A DNA stretch of 6,714 bases from Thermomicrobiaceae bacterium (lineage in GTDB: Bacteria; Chloroflexota; Chloroflexia; Thermomicrobiales; Thermomicrobiaceae). A program made the position numbers and the translations under genes. Position 1 is the first letter of the stretch. Each line of letters starts with the position of its first letter. Of this stretch, positions 1-5,711 are shown piece by piece. The stretch is from contig SLFF01000186.1 in the NCBI GenBank assembly GCA_007124395.1, forward strand, positions 1 through 6,714. The letters run 5' to 3'. The notes beneath the pieces are model-generated. The model saw only the letters and a list, made by a program, of their open reading frames with translations, was not told the DNA's origin and did no database searches.

Positions 1-143
1 CATTTCCCATGGCGGCTTGGGCCACTGATTCTCAGCCTACACCCGTTCCGCCGATGAACGAAACATACAAGGGTTGGGGTGAGGGCCGTTGGTTGCACCA
101 TCCCACAGATCAGGCCTGCTCCCATCCCGCCAACATGTCTGTG

Positions 144-172
144 TGATCAATGTACCCGAATCGCGGTATGCT
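144..172 (+). promoter_or_regulatory. possible promoter of the peroxiredoxin gene
   Basis: A TATGCT box at 167-172 (4 of 6 consensus bases) lies 17 bases after TGATCA at 144-149 (weak -35, 3 of 6). The implied start near 179 would give a leader of about 40 bases before the peroxiredoxin ATG at 220. This rests on pattern matching alone. The same TATGCT hexamer is the proposed -10 of the cold-shock gene further right. Confidence 0.3.
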
Positions 173-182
173 GAGGAGTACG

Positions 183-203
183 ATGAATTTTGCCGATCAC
201 TGA
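183..203 (+). CDS. possible six-codon leader ORF upstream of the peroxiredoxin
   Basis: An ATG at 183 is preceded by a strong ribosome-binding sequence (GAGGAG, 173-178, about 4 bases before the ATG). It opens a very short frame encoding MNFADH, which stops with TGA at 201-203. The stop lies 16 bases before the peroxiredoxin ATG, and the peroxiredoxin has its own ribosome-binding site. The frame differs from that of the main gene. It could be a leader peptide or chance. The same GAGGAG might instead serve an in-frame TTG at 190 that would extend the peroxiredoxin by ten residues. Confidence 0.25.
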   Translation: MNFADH

Positions 204-219
204 ACCAGAAGGGGACCAG

Positions 220-699
220 ATGAGCGATGTGAAGACTCCACCGGTCGGAGAAAAAGCTCCGGATTTCAACCTGCCGGGCACCGGCGGAAAGACCTACAAG
301 CTCGATCAGTACACCGGCAAGCAAAACGTGGTGCTGTACTTCTACCCGAAGGACGACACACCTGGTTGCACGAAAGAAGCGTGCGCGTTCCGTGATCTCA
401 GCAAACGATTTTCCAATGAAGGTGCTGTGGTTCTCGGTGTGAGTGGCGACGATGTGGCTTCAAAGGAAGCGTTCGCTGAAAAGTACGGGCTCTCGTTCCC
501 GCTGCTTGCCGACGAGGATTTCGACGTCAGCACCCGCTATGGCGCCTACAAAGAGCGCGAACGCGACGGCAAGAAGTTCATGGGGATCGAGCGGACAACG
601 TTCCTCATCGACAAAGACGGGGTACTCCGAAAGATCTACCCGAACGTCAACGTTGAAGGACACTCCGAAGAAGTCCTGAACGACATCAAGAGCCTCTAG
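220..699 (+). CDS. bcp: thiol peroxidase, BCP/PrxQ-type peroxiredoxin
   Basis: A 159-residue cytoplasmic peroxiredoxin of the AhpC/TSA superfamily, BCP/PrxQ group. These enzymes reduce hydrogen peroxide and organic hydroperoxides using thioredoxin-type reductants. The active-site segment FYPKDDTPGCTKEAC carries the peroxidatic Cys50 preceded by Thr47 and Pro48. A second Cys five residues on (Cys55) matches the atypical 2-Cys BCP arrangement that forms an intramolecular disulfide. The conserved active-site Arg is Arg125 in the IERTTFLID segment. Length and the N-terminal VGEKAPDFNLPG opening are typical of the family. The ATG at 220 is preferred because AGAAGGGG (207-214) sits 5 bases upstream; a TTG at 190 is the longer alternative. 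It is probably monocistronic: it converges on the membrane protein gene at 764, with a hairpin between them. Catalytic residues look intact. Confidence 0.95.
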   Translation: MSDVKTPPVGEKAPDFNLPGTGGKTYKLDQYTGKQNVVLYFYPKDDTPGCTKEACAFRDLSKRFSNEGAVVLGVSGDDVASKEAFAEKYGLSFPLLADEDFDVSTRYGAYKERERDGKKFMGIERTTFLIDKDGVLRKIYPNVNVEGHSEEVLNDIKSL

Positions 700-716
700 C
701 CAACCGTCGACTGGTT

Positions 717-745
717 ATCCGGGCGGGCAGAAACTCCGCCCGGAT
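717..745. terminator. hairpin between convergent genes (likely bidirectional terminator)
   Basis: A perfect 10-bp inverted repeat, ATCCGGGCGG (717-726) and CCGCCCGGAT (736-745), is separated by 9 bases. It lies 17 bases after the peroxiredoxin stop and 18 bases after the stop of the convergent membrane protein gene. A weaker outer pairing (AACCGT 702-707 with ACGGTT 754-759) encloses it. Neither strand has a clean T-run after the stem (only a short one at 758-762 on +). Intrinsic termination is therefore inferred from the strong GC stem and its position. Confidence 0.55.
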
Positions 746-763
746 CGCAGCCAACGGTTTTCC

Positions 764-1453
764 TCAACTGTCGGTTCTGAGCATGCGAATCGATGCGGTA
801 ATCAGCCAGACGACCCACATGCCGAATCCGGCGAATCCCAAGAACAGCGCCGGTCCCCCATCGATAACGTTGAATGCGAATGCCCCACCGGAGAGCAGCA
901 GGACACCGCCCAGCATCCCCAACTTCGCGGTCCAACCAGGAACTACCGGCGTTGCCAGAGCACCCAGAGAAAGCGCGAGAAGCGTCACGCCCAGCGCGAC
1001 CATCGACATCGCGAAGGACGCGGAGTGCATCGCCCAGAGCATTCCAAGAACTGCCTGGTTCGTCTCCAGTTCGCTTATCCGCGTGACCAGCACGGCCTGC
1101 ATGGAAGCTCCGGTTGCGAAGAGCGCCATCAGTGCGATCCCGGCCGCATAGGCGACGCGACCCCAGACCGCCGAGGCAGCCGACTCCTGCAGGCGCGCGG
1201 TAACCACTGAGAGGAATGTCAGGAGAAATATGGCATTGATCGCAATCCACCCCGTGGCGATCATCACCCGCCCGCCCTGATCGGAGTAGAAGCGGGCGAC
1301 CTCGTCCAGCGGTGCCCCCGGTAGCGGTGACCCCGCCATCAACACCCCGTTCTGCAGGATGACACCGGCAGCAAACCCGAGCCCCGCAATTCCACAAATA
1401 AGTCCCTGTGTCAGGCCACGCGATTGTGCTGCGGCCATCCCTGCCGTTGCCAT
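764..1453 (-). CDS. six-helix integral membrane protein of unknown function, TetR-linked
   Basis: A 229-residue hydrophobic protein with about six predicted membrane helices, near residues 17-38, 64-84, 100-123, 146-168, 177-196 and 201-222. The first two are joined by a roughly 25-residue hydrophilic loop (GSPLPGAPLDEVARFYSDQG). The layout resembles small DUF4386-like uncharacterised membrane proteins, but I do not recognise a diagnostic motif or catalytic residues. The ATG at 1453 is chosen because GGGAGGGAG lies 6 bases upstream of it on this strand. Longer in-frame starts would run into the divergent regulator gene and are unlikely. It shares an 82-base intergenic region with a TetR-type regulator transcribed the other way, so repression by that regulator is the simplest expectation. 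Transport, sensing or a membrane-stress role are all possible; none is shown by the sequence. Confidence 0.85.
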   Translation of the reverse strand: MATAGMAAAQSRGLTQGLICGIAGLGFAAGVILQNGVLMAGSPLPGAPLDEVARFYSDQGGRVMIATGWIAINAIFLLTFLSVVTARLQESAASAVWGRVAYAAGIALMALFATGASMQAVLVTRISELETNQAVLGMLWAMHSASFAMSMVALGVTLLALSLGALATPVVPGWTAKLGMLGGVLLLSGGAFAFNVIDGGPALFLGFAGFGMWVVWLITASIRMLRTDS

Positions 1454-1481
1454 GGTATGCTCCCTCCCGGATAAATGTTGA

Positions 1482-1512
1482 TTGACTTCAATCACTATAG
1501 CAGCACTATAAT
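1482..1512 (+). promoter_or_regulatory. promoter of the TetR-type regulator
   Basis: A consensus TATAAT at 1507-1512 and a good -35 box, TTGACT at 1482-1487, are separated by 19 bases, longer than the ideal 17. The predicted start near 1519 would give a leader of about 17 bases containing AGAGG (1522-1526), the ribosome-binding site for the ATG at 1536. The -10 box lies inside the right arm of the dyad at 1490-1516. Confidence 0.5.
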
Positions 1513-1516
1513 GATT
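1490..1516. promoter_or_regulatory. 27-bp dyad, candidate TetR-family operator
   Basis: The arms AATCACTATAG (1490-1500) and CTATAATGATT (1506-1516) are inverted complements at 10 of 11 positions, around a 5-base centre (CAGCA). The site lies in the middle of the divergent intergenic region and overlaps the -10 boxes of both predicted promoters. Operators of this size and position are typical for TetR-family dimers controlling their own gene and the divergent neighbour. The regulator encoded at 1536-2189 is the obvious ligand, by inference. Confidence 0.6.
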
Positions 1517-1522
1517 TTGAAA
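1494..1522 (-). promoter_or_regulatory. promoter of the divergent membrane protein gene
   Basis: On the minus strand TATAGT (1499 to 1494, 5 of 6 consensus) follows TTTCAA (1522 to 1517, 3 of 6) at exactly 17 bases. The start would fall near 1487, about 34 bases before the ATG at 1453. The -10 box lies in the left arm of the dyad at 1490-1516, so a bound repressor would cover this promoter as well as the opposite one. Confidence 0.45.
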
Positions 1523-1535
1523 GAGGCTTATCTGA

Positions 1536-2189
1536 ATGGAGTTCGAGGCCAATTCGGGCGCGCGCGGCCCGTATGAGTCACCTATCCGCCGTGAGCAAGC
1601 CGAGATGACTCGACAGCGCATCACTGATGCGGCGCGGACACTCTTTCTGAAACGAGGCTATGCCCGGACCAGTCTGAAGCAGGTTGCCGCTGAAGCCGGG
1701 GTTTCTGATCAGACCATTTATGCCGTTTTCCGGAAGAAATCCGGACTACTTCAGGCGATCATGGACGAGATGGATCTCGCTGCCGGGGTTGAGCAATCCA
1801 TGGCCGACATAGGCGCGGCTCATGGTGATCCAGAACGCCAGCTCGTCCACTTCGTTGCATACGACCGTCGCTTGTTCGAGCGAGAGGGCGACAACCTGTT
1901 GATCATGCGGAATGCAGGTTCCTCAGAGCCCGAGCTGGCCGAAACGTTGCGCACCGGCCGTGAGCGGGGTCGCCAGGTGCATCTCCGGATCTTTGCCATC
2001 TGGGAGTCGGACGGGCACCTCGTCGAGTCGCTGAATGCCGAGACCGCTGCCGATCTGTACCACGCTGTCTCCAGTATGGATTCGTTCGACTATCTGGTTC
2101 ATGAGCGCGGCTGGACGGCAGACGAATGGGAGCAGGAGACATTCCGAGTGCTGTGCGGCGCATTGCTGAGAAGCGCCAAAGAGCGCTAG
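1536..2189 (+). CDS. TetR/AcrR-family transcriptional regulator
   Basis: A 217-residue regulator. The N-terminal DNA-binding domain spans about residues 25-75. It begins with the family helix RQRITDAARTLFLKRGY (26-42) and continues into the helix-turn-helix TSLKQVAAEAGVSDQTIYAVF (45-65), then KKSGLLQAIMDE. The all-helical C-terminal half (80-217) is the ligand and dimer domain. It ends in a segment containing DYLVHERGWTADEWEQ, seen in many uncharacterised AcrR-like regulators, and the ligand cannot be inferred. About 20 residues precede the domain. The ATG at 1536 follows AGAGG at 9-base spacing; Met24 is a shorter alternative. It is divergent from a membrane protein gene, and a dyad overlapping both promoters suggests autorepression plus control of that neighbour. 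The downstream glycosyltransferase could be co-transcribed, but its function does not suggest a link. Confidence 0.93.
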   Translation: MEFEANSGARGPYESPIRREQAEMTRQRITDAARTLFLKRGYARTSLKQVAAEAGVSDQTIYAVFRKKSGLLQAIMDEMDLAAGVEQSMADIGAAHGDPERQLVHFVAYDRRLFEREGDNLLIMRNAGSSEPELAETLRTGRERGRQVHLRIFAIWESDGHLVESLNAETAADLYHAVSSMDSFDYLVHERGWTADEWEQETFRVLCGALLRSAKER

Positions 2190-2266
2190 ACGACCTCCCG
2201 GTGACGATGGCGCCTTCAGAGTGTGCTCCGTCGCCCGTTCCCCTCACCTGCGGCATACTTGGGCCG

Positions 2267-2283
2267 CGTTACGGAGCGTAACG
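2267..2283. promoter_or_regulatory. perfect palindrome upstream of the glycosyltransferase ATG
   Basis: The arms CGTTACG (2267-2273) and CGTAACG (2277-2283) form a perfect 7-bp inverted repeat with a 3-base centre (GAG). It ends 26 bases before the ATG at 2310, and a weak TATCTA box lies at 2292-2297. If translation begins at 2310 this is leader or promoter DNA, and the palindrome could be an operator. If it begins at the GTG at 2223 it is coding. No regulator is identified. Confidence 0.35.
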
Positions 2284-2309
2284 TCGGCACGTATCTAGCG
2301 GACCCGGGT

Positions 2310-3848
2310 ATGACCACCGCGAGCCAGGCACAATCCACCCAACAGGGACGTATCTCCATTCAGCGCTACGCCATCACTGCGCATTATGTCGCGCTGGCGG
2401 TGATCCTGCTGGTTGGCGCATTTCTTCGATTGACGGCGCTCAACCGGCAGAGCCTCTGGTTCGATGAGGCCGATGTGGTCATCCGTGCCCAGCAGCCGCT
2501 GAGCGAGGTGATGCGTACCTTCATCGCCCCTGGCGAGAATGGTCCGATCTACAATCTGATGCTGGCGCTCTGGATTCAGGTGGCCGGAATCTCGGAGATC
2601 GCGGTGCGATTGCCATCGGCCGTCTTCGGGGTGCTGGCCTTGCCGCTGATCTACCTGCTGGCGCGTCGGATCGCCGGGTCGACTCCGGCCCTGATCGCCA
2701 CCGGCCTTCTGGCGATGTCGCCGTACCACATCTGGTATTCGCAGGAAGCCAAGATGTACACGATGGTGGTGGCGCTGGCGCTGGCATCCACCTGGGCACT
2801 GGTGATGGCGCTGGAGCGAAACGAACGCTGGTGGTGGATTGGCTACGCGGCGGTCACCACGCTGATGTTCTACACCCATGTGGCAACGATTCTCGTCTTA
2901 GGGGCTCAGTTCCTCTATGCGGTGGCGACCTGGCGCAACTGGCCGGAGCGGCAGCGCTCCTGGGCGATCGCGATCGCTGTGCTGACCCTCCCTTATGTCC
3001 CGATCGCGATCTGGGCCACCCGTGTCATCAGTGGTGGAGCCGACACCTGGCATCCGGCGGTCACCTTGTCTGCTGCGCTGGAGACCTTCGCCATCAAATT
3101 CGCGGTCGACCGCTACGATGATGACATTCGGCTCTGGGCATCGATTCTCTACGCCGTTCTGGCGGTCGCAGGTATTGCCGGGCTGGCCTACTGGCGTCGG
3201 CAGGAGCGTTGGTGGTTGCTGATCTCACTCCTCGTCGTCGTGCCGATCATCGGCCTTTGGCTCGTCTCGCTCCAGCAATCGGTATTTTCCGACCGCTACG
3301 GCATCGTCGCGCTCCCCTTCTATCTGATTCTGGTGGCGACGGCGCTCGGCTGGCTGCTGCGCCGGCGGTACGCCTGGGCGCTGGCCGTTCTGGCGATGGT
3401 GATGCTGGTCAGTTTTGCGTGGGCACCGATCCGGGATGTCAATCGGACTGAATCTGCCGAGAAAGAGGACTGGCGCTCGGCCTACGCCTGGGTGGCGGAT
3501 CGTCATCAGCCCGGCGATGCGCTGGTGGTTATGCCGGGCTATCTGATTACCACCTGGGACTACCACCAGCAGCGGGATCCTCGACTGCAGGATCTGCACG
3601 GCTTTGCCATGGGCAGTTTCACCATCGACTGGTTCGATGAATCCGACATGATGCACATCATGTACGAGGAAGCCGAAGGCTCCGAACGCATCTGGCTGGT
3701 AGAGTCACCCGATCGTGCGCTGGCCGATGATCCGGATCTGCACCTGGCGTCACGGCTCCAGGACGAGGGACAGGCCGTTGACGAGCACGAGGTAAACGGT
3801 GTCCGGGTAACGCTCTATGAACTCGATGAACCACTCTCGAGATGGTGA
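2310..3848 (+). CDS. GT39/ArnT-like polytopic membrane glycosyltransferase
   Basis: A 512-residue integral membrane protein with about eleven membrane helices up to residue 371, then a soluble C-terminal domain of about 140 residues. It resembles the PMT/ArnT (GT39, GT-C fold) families, which transfer a sugar from a polyprenyl-phosphate carrier to a protein, lipid or glycan outside the membrane. Seen here: the first external loop motif LWFDEADV with Asp52 and Glu53 (the expected metal/catalytic acidic pair), the RLPSAVFGVLALPLIYLLARR segment (100-120), SPYHIWYSQEAKMY (137-150), and FSDRYGIVALPF (326-337). The ATG at 2310 starts about 24 residues before the first helix. A GTG at 2223 in the same frame would add 29 residues of non-hydrophobic sequence; neither has a strong ribosome-binding site. 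The methyltransferase gene follows directly, suggesting joint glycan or lipid modification. Donor and acceptor cannot be told from sequence. Confidence 0.88.
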   Translation: MTTASQAQSTQQGRISIQRYAITAHYVALAVILLVGAFLRLTALNRQSLWFDEADVVIRAQQPLSEVMRTFIAPGENGPIYNLMLALWIQVAGISEIAVRLPSAVFGVLALPLIYLLARRIAGSTPALIATGLLAMSPYHIWYSQEAKMYTMVVALALASTWALVMALERNERWWWIGYAAVTTLMFYTHVATILVLGAQFLYAVATWRNWPERQRSWAIAIAVLTLPYVPIAIWATRVISGGADTWHPAVTLSAALETFAIKFAVDRYDDDIRLWASILYAVLAVAGIAGLAYWRRQERWWLLISLLVVVPIIGLWLVSLQQSVFSDRYGIVALPFYLILVATALGWLLRRRYAWALAVLAMVMLVSFAWAPIRDVNRTESAEKEDWRSAYAWVADRHQPGDALVVMPGYLITTWDYHQQRDPRLQDLHGFAMGSFTIDWFDESDMMHIMYEEAEGSERIWLVESPDRALADDPDLHLASRLQDEGQAVDEHEVNGVRVTLYELDEPLSRW

Positions 3849-3852
3849 TCTG

Positions 3853-4794
3853 ATGACTGAGGCTGACTGGATCGAACAACTTGAGACGACACCGTGCCCG
3901 CTGTGTAGCTCAGGGAGACACGATCAGCTGTTCGTGGCTCGTGATCGGCTGGTTGGATTGCCCGGCGAGTTTCCGGTGGTTCGCTGTCGAGAATGCAGCT
4001 TCGTCTTCCTCAACCCCAGACCCTCAGAAGACGCACTCCCGAACTGGTATCCCGATGTTTACTACCCCGTTGGCGGTGGTGCGGAGACGCCGGAAGCGAT
4101 CGCCGTGGCCCGGGGGCTCCTCTCCCGGGTGGAGACAATTCACTCGGGGCGATCGCAATCGATTCTCGATGTTGGCTGCGGAACCGGGCTGTTTCTGAAA
4201 TTCGCCAGAGATGCCGGACACCAGGTGCAGGGAGTCGAGCTCAGCCAGTCGGCGGTGAACTACGGTCGTAACGTGTACGGACTGTCAATCGAGACCGGCG
4301 GCGTCGAATCCGTTTCATTGCCGGAATCGTCCCTTGATGTGATCACCATGTGGCATGTCCTGGAGCATTTGCCCGATCCCGTGGCGACGCTCGAACGGAT
4401 TGCCCGTTTGCTGAAGCCGGGCGGGGTGTTGCTTTTCGGGGTGCCGAATATCGAGAGTCTCGAAGCGAAACTGTTCGGGCGGCGCTGGTTCAGTCTGGAT
4501 GCTCCCCGGCACCTGGGACACTTCAGCCCGGAGACGGCGCGCCGGGCCGTGGGATCAGCCGGAATGACGATCGAGCGCATCGATCACTCGGCAGGGACCG
4601 CCGGACTTGTCTACAGCCTGATGGGAGACCTGACCGGCGTATCGCTCAAGCTGCGGGGTCGGCAATTTCGGAACTCAAGCTATCATCGACTGGCTGGATT
4701 GATTGGCGTCCCTGCCAGAGCGGTTTGCACGGTTGCTGCCAGGTTCGGGCGGGGTGGCGCGATCGAGGTATTCGCCCGGAAAACAGCACCTTAA
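3853..4794 (+). CDS. zinc-ribbon class I SAM-dependent methyltransferase
   Basis: A 313-residue cytoplasmic protein. The N-terminus carries two CxxC pairs, Cys15/Cys18 (PCPLCSS) and Cys45/Cys48 (VRCREC), forming a probable zinc ribbon, followed by VFLNPRPS. The Rossmann-like methyltransferase domain starts near residue 100. It has SAM motif I ILDVGCGTG (104-112), the acidic Glu129 in QGVELS that would bind the ribose, the HVLEHLPDP segment (168-176), and LLKPGGVLLFGVPN (186-199). This two-part architecture is common in methyltransferases beside polysaccharide and glycolipid genes. The substrate here is unknown. Three in-frame ATGs exist: 3817 and 3826 overlap the glycosyltransferase end, while 3853 begins 4 bases after its stop and is preferred because the protein then starts just before the zinc ribbon. 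Either way the genes are closely coupled and probably one operon. Confidence 0.9.
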   Translation: MTEADWIEQLETTPCPLCSSGRHDQLFVARDRLVGLPGEFPVVRCRECSFVFLNPRPSEDALPNWYPDVYYPVGGGAETPEAIAVARGLLSRVETIHSGRSQSILDVGCGTGLFLKFARDAGHQVQGVELSQSAVNYGRNVYGLSIETGGVESVSLPESSLDVITMWHVLEHLPDPVATLERIARLLKPGGVLLFGVPNIESLEAKLFGRRWFSLDAPRHLGHFSPETARRAVGSAGMTIERIDHSAGTAGLVYSLMGDLTGVSLKLRGRQFRNSSYHRLAGLIGVPARAVCTVAARFGRGGAIEVFARKTAP

Positions 4795-4804
4795 ACAACA
4801 AACA

Positions 4805-4824
4805 GCCCGCTCGTTCAAGCGGGC
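4805..4824. terminator. bidirectional terminator between methyltransferase and cold-shock gene
   Basis: A 7-bp perfect stem, GCCCGCT (4805-4811) with AGCGGGC (4818-4824), and a 6-base loop begin 10 bases after the methyltransferase stop. On the minus strand the stem is followed by a U-rich run (TGTTTGTTGTTTAA, 4804 down to 4791). The intrinsic-terminator signature is therefore stronger for the leftward cold-shock transcript, giving it a 3' untranslated tail of about 100 bases. On the plus strand the tail is only mixed (CGTTGCGTCATT). Confidence 0.65.
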
Positions 4825-4924
4825 CGTTGCGTCATTCGTGTCCTGTTGATCTTCGCGGTTCCATCTTGCTCAGTTCGAAGACGATCGCGTGAGCTACGGT
4901 ACACGGTAGACGAAGCTGGTTGAT

Positions 4925-5149
4925 CTAGACACCATCAGCAGGGCGCACGTTGATCGCGCGCTGTCGGTCCGGGTTACGCGGGTCTGGCTCCTGATCGAAG
5001 CTGACTTCCTGACCTTCGCGCAACTGCTCGAACTCGATGTCGACGACAGCAGAGCGGTGGAAAAAGACATCGTTGCCTCGTTCGCCGCCCGGGGCAATGA
5101 AGCCAAAGCCCTTGTCGTCACGGATGGTGATAATCGTACCTGTAGCCAT
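4925..5149 (-). CDS. cold-shock domain protein (CspA family)
   Basis: A 74-residue single-domain cold-shock protein with an OB fold that binds single-stranded RNA and DNA. The RNP1 motif is KGFGFIAP (13-20) and RNP2 is DVFFHRSAV (28-36). The middle (EFEQLREGQEVSFDQE) and the terminal strand (QRAINVRP) follow the family plan. The usual KWFN after the first glycine is replaced by IITIR, so the exposed Trp and Phe of that strand are absent, while the aromatic residues of RNP1 and RNP2 remain. The ATG at 5149 gives the standard MATGT beginning. An in-frame ATG at 5170 would add MEGRGTP and has GCGAGG a few bases upstream, so it may be the real start. The gene is transcribed alone and ends at the hairpin at 4805-4824. 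The leader hairpins at 5175-5218 suggest post-transcriptional control. Confidence 0.93.
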   Translation of the reverse strand: MATGTIITIRDDKGFGFIAPGGERGNDVFFHRSAVVDIEFEQLREGQEVSFDQEPDPRNPDRQRAINVRPADGV

Positions 5150-5174
5150 GGGTGTCCCACGTCCTTCCATGCAT

Positions 5175-5218
5175 CCTCGCCTTACTTGCGAGGTCGTTTC
5201 ACGCTACCTTGTGTAGCG
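5175..5218 (-). promoter_or_regulatory. two tandem hairpins in the cold-shock gene leader
   Basis: Reading the minus strand, hairpin one pairs CGCTAC (5218-5213) with GTAGCG (5207-5202) across ACAAG. Hairpin two pairs CCTCGC (5193-5188) with GCGAGG (5180-5175) across AAGTAAG. Both stems are perfect 6-mers. The 3' arm of hairpin two contains GAGG, the best ribosome-binding sequence for the ATG at 5170, so folding would hide it. A small stem TGGG/CCCA (5149-5159) covers the start codon at 5149. Together they look like a structured leader that might open or refold with temperature. This function is inferred from the host gene's family; the pairings are seen directly. Confidence 0.5.
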
Positions 5219-5227
5219 ATTTCGAAA

Positions 5228-5236
5228 AGCATATCA
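5228..5236 (-). promoter_or_regulatory. possible extended -10 promoter of the cold-shock gene
   Basis: The minus strand reads TGATATGCT from 5236 to 5228, an extended -10 (TGn followed by TATGCT). No convincing -35 is present at 17 bases, as is tolerated for extended -10 promoters. The start would fall near 5221, directly before the first leader hairpin, giving a leader of about 50 to 70 bases. Confidence 0.35.
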
Positions 5237-5307
5237 CGCCAGATTCGGGCCACGCATGTCGTTTTTTGCAACACCCCTACTATTTGTTCGCCCTATTCAA
5301 GTCGTAC

Positions 5308-5341
5308 GCTGCTTAATCCCTGAGCAGCTTATGTCGCTCAG
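5308..5341. other. two overlapping, mutually exclusive hairpins
   Basis: GCTGCT (5308-5313) can pair with AGCAGC (5323-5328). CTGAGC (5320-5325) can pair with GCTCAG (5336-5341). The two stems share bases 5323-5325, so only one can form at a time. The site lies between the cold-shock promoter and the first small ORF, in a stretch without recognisable genes (about 5240-5444). Strand and role are unknown. It could be a terminator or attenuator of an unannotated transcript, or chance. Confidence 0.35.
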
Positions 5342-5444
5342 AGATACGCACCGTCAGGAGTTTCGTACCGGCGAACGGCGTGGTGCGGAATGCGCCTTGC
5401 TGGAGGCGGACAACTGATAGCATTGAGTTCAGATTTCACAACCG

Positions 5445-5711
5445 ATGTCACAGCGTGACCCTGCTAACACGTCTCTGGCGACGACTTCGGGGCTAGATTG
5501 GAATGCCATGATGATCATGTCGGGACTCATTCCGAAAGGCGTCTGGAACCATATCGAAACGCGCGAGAAACTGCGTAACAGGAATCGGCAGACGCCGGTG
5601 GCCGATGAGCGACCAATATCGCAGCAGTCATCACCGCCAGACTCAAGCCTCCCGACACCGGCTCGGCGTGGCCGTCTCGGGCAGTTCATTGCTCGTCTGT
5701 TTGGTCGCTAG
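5445..5711 (+). CDS. small hypothetical protein with basic C-terminal tail
   Basis: An 88-residue protein that I do not recognise. It has a polar N-terminus (1-16), a short more hydrophobic segment LDWNAMMIMSGLIPKGVWNHI (17-37), and a charged helix-like stretch ETREKLRNRNRQ (38-49). A Ser/Pro-rich presumably disordered linker (55-72) follows, then a basic amphipathic tail RRGRLGQFIARLFGR (74-88). There is no signal peptide, Cys pair or membrane helix. Codon use is compatible with neighbouring genes (GC-rich third positions), which supports coding. There is no clear ribosome-binding site before the ATG at 5445, and the opposite strand is also open for 86 codons, so the call is moderate. The next gene (5843) is another small hydrophilic protein ending in an Arg/Leu-rich tail with aromatic residues. 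Confidence 0.5.
   Translation: MSQRDPANTSLATTSGLDWNAMMIMSGLIPKGVWNHIETREKLRNRNRQTPVADERPISQQSSPPDSSLPTPARRGRLGQFIARLFGR

Noticed and set aside
60..140. G-rich stretch resembling a T-box or other leader RNA
   Set aside because: No T-box conserved core (AGGGUGG with a matching partner) or other riboswitch signature could be found on either strand.
9..146. 45-codon plus-strand frame (MAAWATDSQPTPVPP...)
   Set aside because: No ribosome-binding site can be judged so close to the edge, the composition is not gene-like and no family is recognised; it could be chance.
37..324. 95-codon minus-strand frame at the left end
   Set aside because: It overlaps the start of the well-supported peroxiredoxin gene, has no family resemblance and no clear ribosome-binding site.
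696..1397. 233-codon minus-strand frame overlapping the membrane protein
   Set aside because: Arg/Gly-rich low-complexity shadow of the real membrane protein frame, typical of GC-rich DNA.
2295..2879. 194-codon minus-strand frame inside the glycosyltransferase
   Set aside because: Gln/Arg/His-rich antisense shadow of a recognised membrane protein gene.
2964..3011. GCGATCGCGATCGC palindrome and nearby GATCGCGATC in the glycosyltransferase
   Set aside because: Explained by repeated Ile-Ala codons (ATC GCG ATC) in membrane helices; no regulatory context.
5429..5689. 86-codon minus-strand frame opposite the first small ORF
   Set aside because: No family resemblance or ribosome-binding site; the plus-strand frame has a more plausible protein layout, though both are uncertain.
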